A stretch of DNA of 64,000 nucleotides from Bacteroidales bacterium (GCA_017465225.1 JAFTWQ010000043.1:1-64000), one strand, 5' to 3'; positions 33,063 to 42,706 are shown, numbered from the stretch's first letter. Notes: a model not told the origin generated them from the sequence alone. Numbers and translations are program-made.

Positions 33063-34528
33063 TCTTTGACTGTTACTTGTACACGTTCATCCGAAAAGGC
33101 TTCTTCATAAGCGCCTCTGATCCTGAAGTTTACCTTCTCACTTGTAAAATCAGGGACATTGAAGGTGAACAGGGTCTTATGATAGAAATCCGGATCCTTC
33201 TGTGGAAGAAGGAAGGGCTTTGAAGCATTTCCGTTTTCGTCGATCTGGGCTATATAAATGCGTGAATACAGGCTGTCGCCACGACGGCTGGCAAAGAGTA
33301 TCCAGTGGGAGTCGGAGCTCCAGTTATGAAAACTTTCGCAATAAGAGGAATTAGCCCTTTCGAGCGGATGTGTACTGCCGTCCTGAAGATCCATAAGCCA
33401 GAGGTCGGCTTCCTTATGATTGATCGGAAAACATCCGAAATCTGCATATGAATACAGGAGCCACCGGCCATCATACGACGGACGAGGGAAGGTCACGCTC
33501 TTGCCCAATGCCACAGCATTTATCAGAGTATCGACCTGATTTCCAAAGGTTTCCGTCTCCTTGTCAAAGGAGATGGAGCATAGGTTGTAGTGGACATCCT
33601 CCACCTGAGCAGGGACATCAACCTTCGGCGCCGAACAGAAATAAAGAGTCTTACCGTCACTCGAGAATGCAGGATAAGTCTCGAAATCCTCCGTCATAAG
33701 CAATGGTTCAAGAATATACTGGTCGTTCCTCACATTATGGACAATCACGTCTGATGCATCATCATAGACTTCAATGTACCTCTCATTGTTTCCTGTCCAG
33801 AAAAGCTGATGGATCTTATTGTTGGAATGAGCCACATAGTCTCCTGAAGGATGCCAGTAAGAGTATACAGCCTTCGCTATCGTACGGTCAGTCTTGGTTT
33901 CAAGCCACTTTCTCTGCCCTTCCGTCTGCACGACAGTCGCGCCATGCTTTCCTCTCAGATGGAAAAGGAACTGCTCGGGACTGGTGGCATTTGCCGTATG
34001 GCAGCCCATGCATTGTCCCGGCAGCAATGTACCTTCCACTATCGGATCTTCATCGAAGTTATGGATGTTTCTCTGATATATGCCTATCTTGCTGTAAGTC
34101 TCATATCCAGGAGCGAACTTGCGGTAGGTCATGCCATAATCATCCAGAGGATAATGGCTTACAAAGAGCATGAAGGAGCGGAACTGTTCCCACTTTCCAT
34201 CCTTGTATCCTGCCACTGTAACTGTCAGCGTATCCCCCCTATTGGCTTCGGTAAGCCTGTGCCATCTGCCCACATTGAAATCCGCATAGCGTCCCTTGGC
34301 GGTCAGGACGTTTCCATGATTGTCGCTTACCTTTGCAAAAACCTTGGTATATTCTTCCGGCAGACGGAAATTCAGAGGAGCGATTCCGGCAGGGACGGTC
34401 ACACCAATATAATCCGGGAAGATCTGCGGGAGTTCATCACGGAGCACGGTCTCACGGCTGCAGGAAACCAGAATAAGGCTAATTGCCGTGAGCGTTGCCA
34501 GTATATGTTTCTTCATCATCTGCTTCAT
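33059..34528 (-). CDS. CXXCH beta-propeller lipoprotein 1
   Basis: A 489-residue lipoprotein (signal ends LVSC). After the signature IFPDYIGVTVPAGIAPLNF (about 37-55) comes an N-terminal beta-rich domain, then CMGCH (about 174-178), a single haem-c-type motif. TolB/PD40-like repeats follow: YWHPSGDYVAHSNN, TYPAFSSDGKTLYFCSA, TFPRPSYDGRWLLYSYADFG, SFHNWSSDSHWILFASRRGD. The end is KPFLLPQKDP and a YNVPEF-like segment (FTFNVPDF). Five paralogues occur in this window. The start overlaps the membrane-protein gene upstream by 50 nt, and the stop overlaps the DUF4369 gene. The role is unknown; a periplasmic or surface protein with bound haem is the simplest reading. Confidence 0.75.
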   Translation of the reverse strand: MKQMMKKHILATLTAISLILVSCSRETVLRDELPQIFPDYIGVTVPAGIAPLNFRLPEEYTKVFAKVSDNHGNVLTAKGRYADFNVGRWHRLTEANRGDTLTVTVAGYKDGKWEQFRSFMLFVSHYPLDDYGMTYRKFAPGYETYSKIGIYQRNIHNFDEDPIVEGTLLPGQCMGCHTANATSPEQFLFHLRGKHGATVVQTEGQRKWLETKTDRTIAKAVYSYWHPSGDYVAHSNNKIHQLFWTGNNERYIEVYDDASDVIVHNVRNDQYILEPLLMTEDFETYPAFSSDGKTLYFCSAPKVDVPAQVEDVHYNLCSISFDKETETFGNQVDTLINAVALGKSVTFPRPSYDGRWLLYSYADFGCFPINHKEADLWLMDLQDGSTHPLERANSSYCESFHNWSSDSHWILFASRRGDSLYSRIYIAQIDENGNASKPFLLPQKDPDFYHKTLFTFNVPDFTSEKVNFRIRGAYEEAFSDERVQVTVKE

Positions 34529-35951
34529 TTTTCTTGAGGGCAGTCCATGCCTGATAGTACCAGGCTGCCATCACGTTGTTCCTGTTCTGGTGATAAAGGA
34601 TCGCCAGCATCTTGTCCATTTCCGGATAATAATAGAGGAAATCACTCTGATTTCGCACCGATCTCAGATATGCATATATCGGGTTGGATGCTATTGCCGC
34701 ATCATTTCTCAAATATTGTCTCTCGTTTTCTGCCCACCTTCTATAGAAGAGGCTGTGACTCAGGATATCAAGATATTTTTCAGCCACATCGTAACGGCCG
34801 TTTAGTATCTGGCATTCCGCCATCCTGCTCATCCAGCGGCCGCTCTTACGGTTGTTGATGAGGGACTCCTGTGTATCAAAAGCGTATCGCAGGGATTCAT
34901 TGATCATACCGAGTCTCCAGAAGACTTCTGACGAAGATGCATTGGAGATGAAATCCCTGATATTAGGCAGGATCAGTCCCCTCGTACCGAACTGCTTGAA
35001 TTGCGGAAGCTCATTGCCCCTGCCACTCATGAAAAGGGCCAGATTGACGCTTACGCTGCCAAGTTCAGATTCCGGCTGATATTTCTCTGCACGCTTCAGG
35101 ACGCCGTCCCAGTCCTCATGTCTCACCAGCTGATCGTAGGCAATCAGTTCAACAACGTCCTTTTTATAGCTTAAAGAGCAGTCTAGAACGCCGCCAGCCG
35201 CAATAAGCAGTCCAAGGACGACATTCGTCATGGTCTTCGGTTTTGAAAGATAGTCAGTAAATGCCGGGATAAGAGCAGCAGCAGTAACAGCGATCTGCAT
35301 TGCCGGAACCGTCAGAGCCATTCTATAATAATTGATTCCAGATATCACCGTCTTCCATGGATACTGCTGGAGATATGTGAACTTCGACACAGCAACAGCA
35401 AGGGCCGCAGCCAACGTCACCAGTAAGGATTTACAGTTCCTTTCACGAACCGGAACATATATGGCGAAAACGAATATTGCCGGGCCTATGAGCCAATAAC
35501 CAAGCACAGTAGCAATACCGGCCCATATGATTCCCGGACGTCTGCGGTACAACGCACAAAGCAGTACTGCGACAGTCAGAGCGACAAGAAAGGAGAGCAT
35601 TACATATATGTCGCACATATAGACGAGCAGGAGCATAGGTGCGACGAAACTCAAGACGTACCATTCTTTCCTGCCGACCGCCAAGGCGACTGACAACTGA
35701 AATGCCACAAAAAGGAGCGCGGTCAGGACTTCACCCAGGACCGGGATATAGCTGAACTGTGTAAAGAATTCGGCGATATAATCAGCAAGACCTCCTGATA
35801 CACTCATCCTTTCCACGAAAAAGTCCCATGTAAAAAGAAAGAGCTGGTTCTGCTCCTGAAATCCCAGGGCATGGGGGTACAGAAGATACCAGAAAAGAAA
35901 TACGGCTATACCGAAAATTACTGATGATATATATTGGAAAGTCTTGCTCAT
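34479..35951 (-). CDS. Polytopic membrane protein, long type (DUF6057-like) 1
   Basis: A 490-residue inner-membrane protein. Helix 1 (YISSVIFGIAVFLFWYLLYP) is followed by a conserved periplasmic stretch (EQNQLFLFTWDFFVERMSVS, then GGLADYIAEFFTQFSYIPVLG) and seven to eight further helices to about residue 290. The C-terminal 200 residues are helical repeats (FWRLGMINESLRYAFDTQES, EKYLDILSHSLFYRRWAENE). It stops near NNVMAAWYYQAW, about 70 residues short of the paralogue at 45258, and lacks that protein's C-terminal TYW motif. It is first in a three-gene unit with the propeller and DUF4369 genes. I recall the family as DUF6057; its function is unknown. Confidence 0.75.
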   Translation of the reverse strand: MSKTFQYISSVIFGIAVFLFWYLLYPHALGFQEQNQLFLFTWDFFVERMSVSGGLADYIAEFFTQFSYIPVLGEVLTALLFVAFQLSVALAVGRKEWYVLSFVAPMLLLVYMCDIYVMLSFLVALTVAVLLCALYRRRPGIIWAGIATVLGYWLIGPAIFVFAIYVPVRERNCKSLLVTLAAALAVAVSKFTYLQQYPWKTVISGINYYRMALTVPAMQIAVTAAALIPAFTDYLSKPKTMTNVVLGLLIAAGGVLDCSLSYKKDVVELIAYDQLVRHEDWDGVLKRAEKYQPESELGSVSVNLALFMSGRGNELPQFKQFGTRGLILPNIRDFISNASSSEVFWRLGMINESLRYAFDTQESLINNRKSGRWMSRMAECQILNGRYDVAEKYLDILSHSLFYRRWAENERQYLRNDAAIASNPIYAYLRSVRNQSDFLYYYPEMDKMLAILYHQNRNNVMAAWYYQAWTALKKNEADDEETYTGNAHGN

Positions 35952-35970
35952 TTCTTTATAGATTCTTCAC

Positions 35971-36070
35971 TTCGTTCAGAATGACATATAACCGTTCATA
36001 ATGACATATCGCCGTTCATAATGACATATAACCGTTTAGAATGACATATAGCCGTTTAGAATGTCATTTT
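35971..36070. repeat. Five tandem 20-bp repeats in the leader
   Basis: Five consecutive 20-bp units of the form RCCGTTYANAATGACATATA, the outer two slightly degenerate. They lie between the promoter at 36083-36113 and the start codon at 35951, so they would be transcribed into the 5' leader. No spacers occur, so this is not a CRISPR array. Confidence 0.9.
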
Positions 36071-36082
36071 AGTAACAGACCA

Positions 36083-36113
36083 CAAATATAACAAAAAAGG
36101 CAGTCGCCACAAA
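36083..36113 (-). promoter_or_regulatory. Promoter of the 35951-32523 unit, inside a terminator
   Basis: On the minus strand the -33 TTTG (36113-36110) and the -7 TATATTTG (36090-36083) have an ideal 19-nt spacer. The -33 element is in the loop of the terminator hairpin that ends the susCD operon. Confidence 0.8.
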
Positions 36114-36122
36114 GCGACTGCC
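36093..36122 (-). terminator. Terminator of the susC-susD-SGBP operon
   Basis: A perfect 9-bp stem (GGCAGTCGC and GCGACTGCC) with a 6-nt loop, followed on the minus strand by TTTTTTG. It lies 29 nt after the stop at 36151. Confidence 0.92.
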
Positions 36123-36150
36123 CGATATTAATGAGCAAGCTACTGCTTAT

Positions 36151-37587
36151 TTACTCGGCCATACGTACAAAGCTCCAGTGAGTGATCTCACCCCAGCTTC
36201 CTGCACCGTTACCCTTAGTGTAAACAAGTGTCATGTTGTTTGCATCATAGTACATGATATCGTATGATGTAACGCCAACACCACCTTCATTGATAGACCA
36301 AGGGAAGAGGAGAGCAGGCTCTGTAGTATTGAGCTTACCAAGCTCCCAACCGGCAGCACCGCGACCAGCGCCGTCTACGAAGTCATTCATTACAGCTTCC
36401 CACTCGCCGCCACGAACCTTTGTTCCGTCTGGAGCGTATGTAGTGACTGTATTGCCTTCGAATACCATGTATGCGCCTTCAGCCTCATCACCGTATGCAG
36501 TACCACCTGTATGAGCGAGCTGACCTGAAAGATCTGCTGGAGTAGCACCCCACCACTTTCCGTCTACTACGCCTGGAGCATTGAATGCTGCACCTGCACC
36601 AGAGTTACCAGCGTTACCAAATGCATTAGCAGGATCATATGTCCATTTACCCTCCATTGTGAGTGGATCAGGTGAACCAGCGATGAACTTCCAGTAAGAG
36701 ATCTCACCCCAAGAACCAGAACCGTTGCCCTTTGTATAGACAAGGGTCATCTGCTGAGGAGTAAGATACATAAGGTCGTACTCAGTAACACCCTTTCCGT
36801 TCTCGTTCATTGACCATGGGAAGAGGAGAGCAGGCTCTGAAGTGATGAGCTTACCGATCTCCCAACCGCTTGCGCGTGAAGGGTCATAGTTCTTTACCTC
36901 AAACTTACCGCCACGGATAGCCTTTCCTGTAGGATCGTAAGTGTTGACAACTCCATCCTCAGTAAATACCATATAAGCGGCATTAGCCTCATCACCATAT
37001 GCGACTCCACCTGAATGGGCAAGCTGAGTAGTAAGAGAGTCAGCGCAATCAACGCCCCACCACTGTCCATCAACTGCACCTGTATCAAAACCAGGACCAT
37101 TACCCGAGTTACCTGCATTTCCATAAGGAGTGTTAGCAGCATACTTCCATACCTTCTTACCATTGTCGCTTACAAGGAGAAGCATCTCCGGTGCAAGCTC
37201 TGTAGGAGGTGTACAAGAGAGCTTCATGGTTGCATCTGTGAATGTACCGTCAGAATTGACAATACGGAAAATGAGATTTGCCTCTCCTGGCTGACCACGT
37301 TTTACAGGAATCTTGAAAACACCGCCAGCTCCTGTATAAAGAGGAGATTCATTACCTTCAGCGAACACCTGAACAACACCTGAAGCACTATTGAACTTCA
37401 CGAAGTTTCCAGCTGGATCCGGCTGAGTACAAGCCTCGTCCGCAAACTGCTGATATGTAATGCCGTTCGCGAGGACAGTTGCATCTACTGGTGCAAATGG
37501 CTCCGGTCCGTCAATGAGTGTAGGCTCGCAGGCTGCGAAAACCATTCCCATTGCGGCTGTCATTGCGATTAATTTTATCTTTTTCAT
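36151..37587 (-). CDS. Surface glycan-binding lipoprotein with two internal repeats
   Basis: A 478-residue lipoprotein (signal ends GMVFAAC) in the position normally held by SusE/SusF-type or SGBP proteins, directly after susC and susD. Residues about 30-130 are an Ig-like/SusE-type N-terminal domain. Two repeats of about 165 residues follow (about 145-305 and 315-475). Each contains GNAGNSG, a WWG segment (DGQWWGV, DGKWWGA), AHSGGVAYGDEA or AHTGGTAYGDEA, EPALLFPWS and LVYTKGNG. The paired Trp residues and repeat layout suggest carbohydrate-binding domains on the cell surface. Xylan is the likely ligand from context; I do not recognise a CBM family. Confidence 0.8.
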   Translation of the reverse strand: MKKIKLIAMTAAMGMVFAACEPTLIDGPEPFAPVDATVLANGITYQQFADEACTQPDPAGNFVKFNSASGVVQVFAEGNESPLYTGAGGVFKIPVKRGQPGEANLIFRIVNSDGTFTDATMKLSCTPPTELAPEMLLLVSDNGKKVWKYAANTPYGNAGNSGNGPGFDTGAVDGQWWGVDCADSLTTQLAHSGGVAYGDEANAAYMVFTEDGVVNTYDPTGKAIRGGKFEVKNYDPSRASGWEIGKLITSEPALLFPWSMNENGKGVTEYDLMYLTPQQMTLVYTKGNGSGSWGEISYWKFIAGSPDPLTMEGKWTYDPANAFGNAGNSGAGAAFNAPGVVDGKWWGATPADLSGQLAHTGGTAYGDEAEGAYMVFEGNTVTTYAPDGTKVRGGEWEAVMNDFVDGAGRGAAGWELGKLNTTEPALLFPWSINEGGVGVTSYDIMYYDANNMTLVYTKGNGAGSWGEITHWSFVRMAE

Positions 37588-37600
37588 AAGTAATCAAATT

Positions 37601-39352
37601 TTATTGCCAACCTGCAAATTCTGAATCAGTTGCTCCCCAGCCTTCATTCTGCTGATACTGATACTGCGCACCGGCAGAAGCTGACAGAGAGATCTGTGCA
37701 GCAGGAAGAGCGATAAAGCCTTTTGTCTTAGAGTAACGGTTACCATATCCGCCATTGAACTGCGAAGCATGGTTATTACCCTGAACACCTGAATTGTAGC
37801 AAGCTACACCATCCTGCTTATCAAGAGCAGCCACAGCATATGCCTCGCCGTAACGACGCATGTCACCATAACGTACACCCTCGAAAGCAAGCTCCCAACG
37901 GCGCTCGTTGCGGATATTCTCTTCGGTAATAGGCTTTGAAGGGAGACCTGCACGTGCACGGACTGCATCGAAGCTTGCCTGGTTGCCGTTAAGCTCGGCA
38001 TCCATAAGGAGAACCTCTGCGAAACGGATCATCACCATGTCGTCGATAAGGTTGAGCTGGAAGTTATCCTCATTACCCTCAGACCATACAAGACCCTGAT
38101 ACATCTCGTTTACATAAGATTTCCAGAAACCTGAACCGTCTGACTTACGTCCGATGACAGGCATGCACTTGGTCATGTAGTAACCAGTCTCCTGAATGTT
38201 GGAGTCACCGCCGTATTTGTAGTTCCACTTGTCAACAGAGATGATGGAAGCATCGAGACGTGGGTCATTTGGCTCGGTAGCCTTCCAGTCAGCAACGAGA
38301 CTTGGGTTAACCGGACACATACCCCAACCTGTTCCGAATGGGAAGTGATCATAGTCATTTGTCTGACCACGGACACCGCAGAAGAGGGCTGTCTGGTTTG
38401 AGTAGCCGATGGTAGTACCCCAAGATGGCTGGGTATTGAACTTGATGATGAACATAGCCTCAGGGTTTACACCGCCGTCATTGTTCACATATTCATAACC
38501 ATTACCCTTCCAAGGAGAGAGTTCGTCCTCAACGGAAATTCTGTTAGTGTAAGACCAGAGGTTATGGTAGTCAGGAACAAGGCTGTAGCCTGAATTGTTC
38601 ACGCAGTCAGTGATAGCAGCCTGAACGTCAGCCTTTGTAAGGGTCTCACCGTTAGGAAGAGACACTTCCTCGTCACCATAAAAGCCTGAGTAGAAGAGGT
38701 ATGCACGACCAAGGAGAGCCTGGGCGCAATACTTGTCTACGTGGCCGTTTCCACGGTCTGTGATTGTAGAAGGCATGATCTCGGCTGCTGTCTTTGCATC
38801 CTGAAGGATCTGTCCCCAGAGAGCCTCACCGCTGATCTGCGGCTGGGTTGCATCTGCACTTGAAGTCACAGGGCAAGGGATGTTGCCGAACATAGACGCA
38901 AGCTCGTAATAGTACCATGCACGGAGGAAGTAAGCCTCACCGAGGTACTGATTGAGTGTAGCCTCGTCAAGACCGCAGTTGTCAAAAGTCTCGATAGCTA
39001 CGTTAGCACGTGCGATACCTGTATAACGGTCCTTGTAGAAACCCTCATACATATTTGCACCGAAGTTGAGCAGAAGGTCGTGAGCCTGCATAGCCTGGTC
39101 GTTGGCACCACCACCGCCGAGGCAATCATCAGAAGCTGCAAGAGACCACAGGAAGTGGTTCTGGTGCACATTGTTTCCGATTGATACGTTGAGGTTATTA
39201 TAGATACCGGTAAGGATCTGCTCCGCATCCGCCTGGTTTGCAGGGAAGTCCTCAGTAGTCTTTGACCAGTAGTTGGTCGTATCAAGGAAACTCTCGCAAG
39301 ATACGAGGGATGCACATACAGCGACTGCTGCGAAATAAAAAATCTTTTTCAT
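37601..39352 (-). CDS. SusD/RagB-family glycan-binding lipoprotein
   Basis: A lipoprotein of about 583 residues starting at the ATG 39352 (MKKIFYFAAVAVCASLVSC), not the in-frame GTG at 39361. SusD features are the N-terminal SFLDTTNYWSKTTEDF, TPR-like helices (GEAYFLRAWYYYELASMFGN at about 144-163), and the C-terminal segment NIRNERRWELAFEGVRYGDM RRY followed by ALDKQDGV. SusD caps the SusC channel on the outer face and binds the oligosaccharide. It lies 14 nt after susC and 13 nt before the SGBP gene, in one operon. Confidence 0.96.
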   Translation of the reverse strand: MKKIFYFAAVAVCASLVSCESFLDTTNYWSKTTEDFPANQADAEQILTGIYNNLNVSIGNNVHQNHFLWSLAASDDCLGGGGANDQAMQAHDLLLNFGANMYEGFYKDRYTGIARANVAIETFDNCGLDEATLNQYLGEAYFLRAWYYYELASMFGNIPCPVTSSADATQPQISGEALWGQILQDAKTAAEIMPSTITDRGNGHVDKYCAQALLGRAYLFYSGFYGDEEVSLPNGETLTKADVQAAITDCVNNSGYSLVPDYHNLWSYTNRISVEDELSPWKGNGYEYVNNDGGVNPEAMFIIKFNTQPSWGTTIGYSNQTALFCGVRGQTNDYDHFPFGTGWGMCPVNPSLVADWKATEPNDPRLDASIISVDKWNYKYGGDSNIQETGYYMTKCMPVIGRKSDGSGFWKSYVNEMYQGLVWSEGNEDNFQLNLIDDMVMIRFAEVLLMDAELNGNQASFDAVRARAGLPSKPITEENIRNERRWELAFEGVRYGDMRRYGEAYAVAALDKQDGVACYNSGVQGNNHASQFNGGYGNRYSKTKGFIALPAAQISLSASAGAQYQYQQNEGWGATDSEFAGWQ

Positions 39353-39366
39353 ATCAGTCACTAAAA

Positions 39367-42300
39367 TTAGAATTTGAGATTAACACCAATAATCATTGCG
39401 CGGGCCTGTGGATAATAACCCAGGTCGAGTCCCTTTGCCCAATTGTTTCCTGAACCACCGTCAGAACCTACCTCAGGATCGAAGCCCTTGTACTTTGTGA
39501 TCACGAAAGGATTCTGTGCCTGAACATAGAGACGAAGCTGTCCGAATGGAGAGTTCTTCCAGAGTCTGTTGAAGTCATATCCGAGACTGATGGTCTGGAT
39601 TCTGAAGAAATCAGCATTCTCTACGAAGAGGTCAGAGTTCTGCATGTAGTTGTAGTTTGTACCTGGAACGATACGAGGATATTTGTTCGATGTGCCCTCA
39701 CCATGCCAGTAGTCGAAGATCTCTGTAGTATAGTTGTTATACTGCGAGTCAGAATATCTTCTGTATGCGCGGAAGATCTGCTGGCCGAAGTTACCGTAAC
39801 CGCTCACTGCGAAGTCGAAACCATAGAGATAGAAGCTGAGGTTAAGACCTACGATGTAGTCAGGATTAGGATCACCGACCATAGTCTTGTCGCTGTTGTC
39901 AAGAGTGCCGTCACCATTGTAGTCTACGAACTTGAGGTCACCTGGCTGAGCAGGGCTACCCATTGTAGGATTGCCGGCTGCCACCCACTCGTCGATCTCC
40001 GCCTGATTCTGGAATACGCCGTCAGTCTTGTAAGCCCAGAAGTAGCCGATAGGATAACCCACCTGTGCACGGTAGATCTCATCGATACCCTGAACAACGC
40101 TACCTGGACCGTGGATGATACCCTCATCGTTTGCGATACGTGTCACGATGTTCTTGTTGTATGAACCGTTCACGCCGATCGAGTAAGAGAAATCCTTGCT
40201 GATTGCATCGCTCCAGTTGAGTGAGAGCTCGACACCCGAGTTGCGTACGTCACCACCATTGATATAAGGAGCACCTGTTCCGAAGTGGCCCATTACAGGA
40301 GCATTGACGAGCCAATCCTTTGTATTCTTCTGATACCAGTCGAATGTAAGGTTGAGTCTGTTATTGAAGAAACGTGCATCGAAACCGAGGTCAATCTGCT
40401 CTGAAGTCTCCCAAGAGATGTCACCGTTTGCAAGTTTGTCTGCGTATGAACCTGTCTGCCAGTTCTGGAGAGCACCGTGACCGAATGCATAACCACCATT
40501 GTCAGGACCGATAGCTACAGTAGCAAGATACTGGAAGTTATCAACTGCACAGTTACCGTTCTGTCCCCAAGATGCGCGGAGCTTCAAATAATCAAGAACG
40601 CCCTTTGCACCTTCCATCCAAGGCTCGCTTGATACAACCCAACCTGCAGCTACTGAAGGGAATACACCCCAACGGTGACCGCGTGCGAAGTTAGACGAAC
40701 CGTCGGCACGTACGATAGCTGAGAGCATGTACTTCTCATCATAGTCGTAGTTGATACGTCCGAAGAATGAAGCAAGACCTGAATCACCCCAAGTGCTTCC
40801 GCCGATACCTGACTGGTCGATTGTACCGATCATGTTGCCGACATAAGCGTGAGTCCAGTCATCTGGCCATGCACCGCCTGAACGTGCTGCATTAACGCTT
40901 TCACCGAAGCCTGAATGCTCGAGAGTAGAACCTGCGAGAACATCGAAGTGATTCTTCTCTGCGATATTGAACTTGTAGTTCAATGTGTTCTCCCAAGACC
41001 AGCTCCAGCCTGCAGATGCGCTCTGCGAAACGCTGTCGGTCTCCGAGAATGCATAGTTACTTGTCTTGTAAGTCATACCGTACTGACGATATGTGCTTGC
41101 AGACATCTTGTAGTTCACCTGGCTGCGGAACACGAGATCCTTGATAGGCTGGATACGGAGGTTTGCAGAAAGGTTGAGAGCGTGGTTCTGGCTCTTGTTG
41201 TTACCTCTTGAACTTCTTACCATGGCCACGATAGGGTTGGCTACATAGCTGTCGAGAGCCCAGAGACCTGTCGCTTCAGTCTCGTCAAAGTCGGTATATT
41301 CACCTGCCTCATTGTACATAGGGAGGATCGGGTTAGCTACAAGCATGCTGTAGATATCGTTCCAATAGTGGTTACCGATACCGATACCGCTCTTTGTATT
41401 ATAAGTATAGGTCATATTCTGGCCCAGAGAGATGATATCGAGGTTACCCTTGCGGAGGATCACGTGGTCAGAATTGATACGTACGGTAGTACGGTTGTAC
41501 TTTGACTGTACAGGATAACCGAAGATACCTTCCTGAGAAGTGTTCGATACACCCATCGACATCTTTGTCCTGTCAGAACCGCCGACGATGTTCACAGCGT
41601 GATTCTGGTAAGGAGCATTCTCGTTACGGATAGCGTCAAGCCAGTTTGTACCGGTATAGCTTCCGTCCATGATGCTGTTGTAAAGATCTGTATTAAGGAT
41701 GTTGGCCCAGTCGATAGGAGCGCCGCCAGCATTGACAGTCAGCATGTTCTGAACGTCCATATACTGCCTTGCGTTGAGCATTTCAGGCATTCTCTGCACG
41801 TTCTGGACGCCATAGAATCCGTCGTAAGTCACAGTGTACTTTCCTTCCTTCGCCTGCTTTGTAGTAACGAGAACTACACCGTTCGCACCACGTGCACCGT
41901 AGATCGCGCAGGATGCCGCATCCTTGAGGACGTCGATGCTCTCGATATCCGAAGGGTTGAGAGCGTTGATGTCACCGCCTGCAACACCGTCGATCACATA
42001 GAGAGGCTGGTAAGAACCGATGGTACCCATACCACGGATAGAAACCTTGAAACCCTCACCCGGCTGACCTGATGATGAAGTGATCTGCATACCTGGAGTC
42101 GAAGCCTGCATTGCTCCGAGAGCGCTGGTAGTGTTGAGTTTCACGAGGTCTTCACCTTTCACCTGTACTGTAGAACCGGTCACGAGCTTCTTCTTCTGAG
42201 TACCGTAACCTACTACCACGGTCTCTTCGAGAAGTTCTGTGTCCTCGTCAAGGATAATTGAAAGTACGGCCTGATTGCCGACCTCAACCACCTTCGTAGC

Positions 42301-42534
42301 ATAACCGATAGACGAAACAACGAGCTTTGCACCCTGAGGAACTGTAATCTCGAACTTTCCATCCAGATCGGTAACGACACCATTGCTGGTGTTTCCCTGC
42401 TCTACGACCGAAGCCGCAATTACTGAAGCGCCTGCATTGTCTGTGACGGTACCAGTCACCTTCATCGGTGATTGAGCCATCATGGAAATACATGCAAACA
42501 TCAGCATGAGAGAAGTAAACAATTTACTCTTCAT
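39367..42534 (-). CDS. SusC/RagA-family TonB-dependent transporter
   Basis: A 1055-residue outer-membrane transporter. It has a signal peptide (ending SMMAQ), a carboxypeptidase-regulatory-like domain (VTGTVTDNAGASVIAASVVE, about 25-105), a plug domain (GYGTQKKKLVTGSTVQVKGE, then SIRGMGTIGSYQPLYVIDGV, about 108-230) and a 22-strand barrel ending AMIIGVNLKF. With SusD it imports oligosaccharides using TonB energy. The neighbouring GH10 enzymes make xylo-oligosaccharides the likely cargo. It is first in the susC-susD-SGBP operon, with a promoter about 80 nt upstream. Confidence 0.97.
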   Translation of the reverse strand: MKSKLFTSLMLMFACISMMAQSPMKVTGTVTDNAGASVIAASVVEQGNTSNGVVTDLDGKFEITVPQGAKLVVSSIGYATKVVEVGNQAVLSIILDEDTELLEETVVVGYGTQKKKLVTGSTVQVKGEDLVKLNTTSALGAMQASTPGMQITSSSGQPGEGFKVSIRGMGTIGSYQPLYVIDGVAGGDINALNPSDIESIDVLKDAASCAIYGARGANGVVLVTTKQAKEGKYTVTYDGFYGVQNVQRMPEMLNARQYMDVQNMLTVNAGGAPIDWANILNTDLYNSIMDGSYTGTNWLDAIRNENAPYQNHAVNIVGGSDRTKMSMGVSNTSQEGIFGYPVQSKYNRTTVRINSDHVILRKGNLDIISLGQNMTYTYNTKSGIGIGNHYWNDIYSMLVANPILPMYNEAGEYTDFDETEATGLWALDSYVANPIVAMVRSSRGNNKSQNHALNLSANLRIQPIKDLVFRSQVNYKMSASTYRQYGMTYKTSNYAFSETDSVSQSASAGWSWSWENTLNYKFNIAEKNHFDVLAGSTLEHSGFGESVNAARSGGAWPDDWTHAYVGNMIGTIDQSGIGGSTWGDSGLASFFGRINYDYDEKYMLSAIVRADGSSNFARGHRWGVFPSVAAGWVVSSEPWMEGAKGVLDYLKLRASWGQNGNCAVDNFQYLATVAIGPDNGGYAFGHGALQNWQTGSYADKLANGDISWETSEQIDLGFDARFFNNRLNLTFDWYQKNTKDWLVNAPVMGHFGTGAPYINGGDVRNSGVELSLNWSDAISKDFSYSIGVNGSYNKNIVTRIANDEGIIHGPGSVVQGIDEIYRAQVGYPIGYFWAYKTDGVFQNQAEIDEWVAAGNPTMGSPAQPGDLKFVDYNGDGTLDNSDKTMVGDPNPDYIVGLNLSFYLYGFDFAVSGYGNFGQQIFRAYRRYSDSQYNNYTTEIFDYWHGEGTSNKYPRIVPGTNYNYMQNSDLFVENADFFRIQTISLGYDFNRLWKNSPFGQLRLYVQAQNPFVITKYKGFDPEVGSDGGSGNNWAKGLDLGYYPQARAMIIGVNLKF

Positions 42535-42615
42535 AATGGTTAATAATTAGTTAGTTATAGATGTTATAATGTTTTTTCAAAGTGGTCAGGCGAAATATGG
42601 AAGAATATAAGCAAC

Positions 42616-42623
42616 AAAATTAG
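42616..42623 (-). promoter_or_regulatory. Promoter -7 element of the susC operon
   Basis: TAATTTTG on the minus strand, 82 nt before the susC start. A nearby imperfect palindrome TTTCAT-TATA-ATGAAA (about 42630-42646) just upstream could bind a regulator. A possible -33 TTG lies 23 nt upstream, longer than usual. The remaining 42535-42706 gap shows nothing else. Confidence 0.5.
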
Positions 42624-42706
42624 GATTATTTTCATATAAATGAAACAATATTTGCATTTTTTTGAATCAATCCTGATATGTTTTTAAATCAGACGGAATG
42701 TGATCT

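Noticed and set aside
33059..34528. Calling the propeller proteins TolB
   Set aside because: The PD40-like repeats are similar, but they are lipoproteins with a different N-terminal domain and a CXXCH motif, and no tol-pal genes are present.
35971..36070. Possible CRISPR array
   Set aside because: The units are contiguous 20-bp repeats without unique spacers, and no cas genes are nearby.
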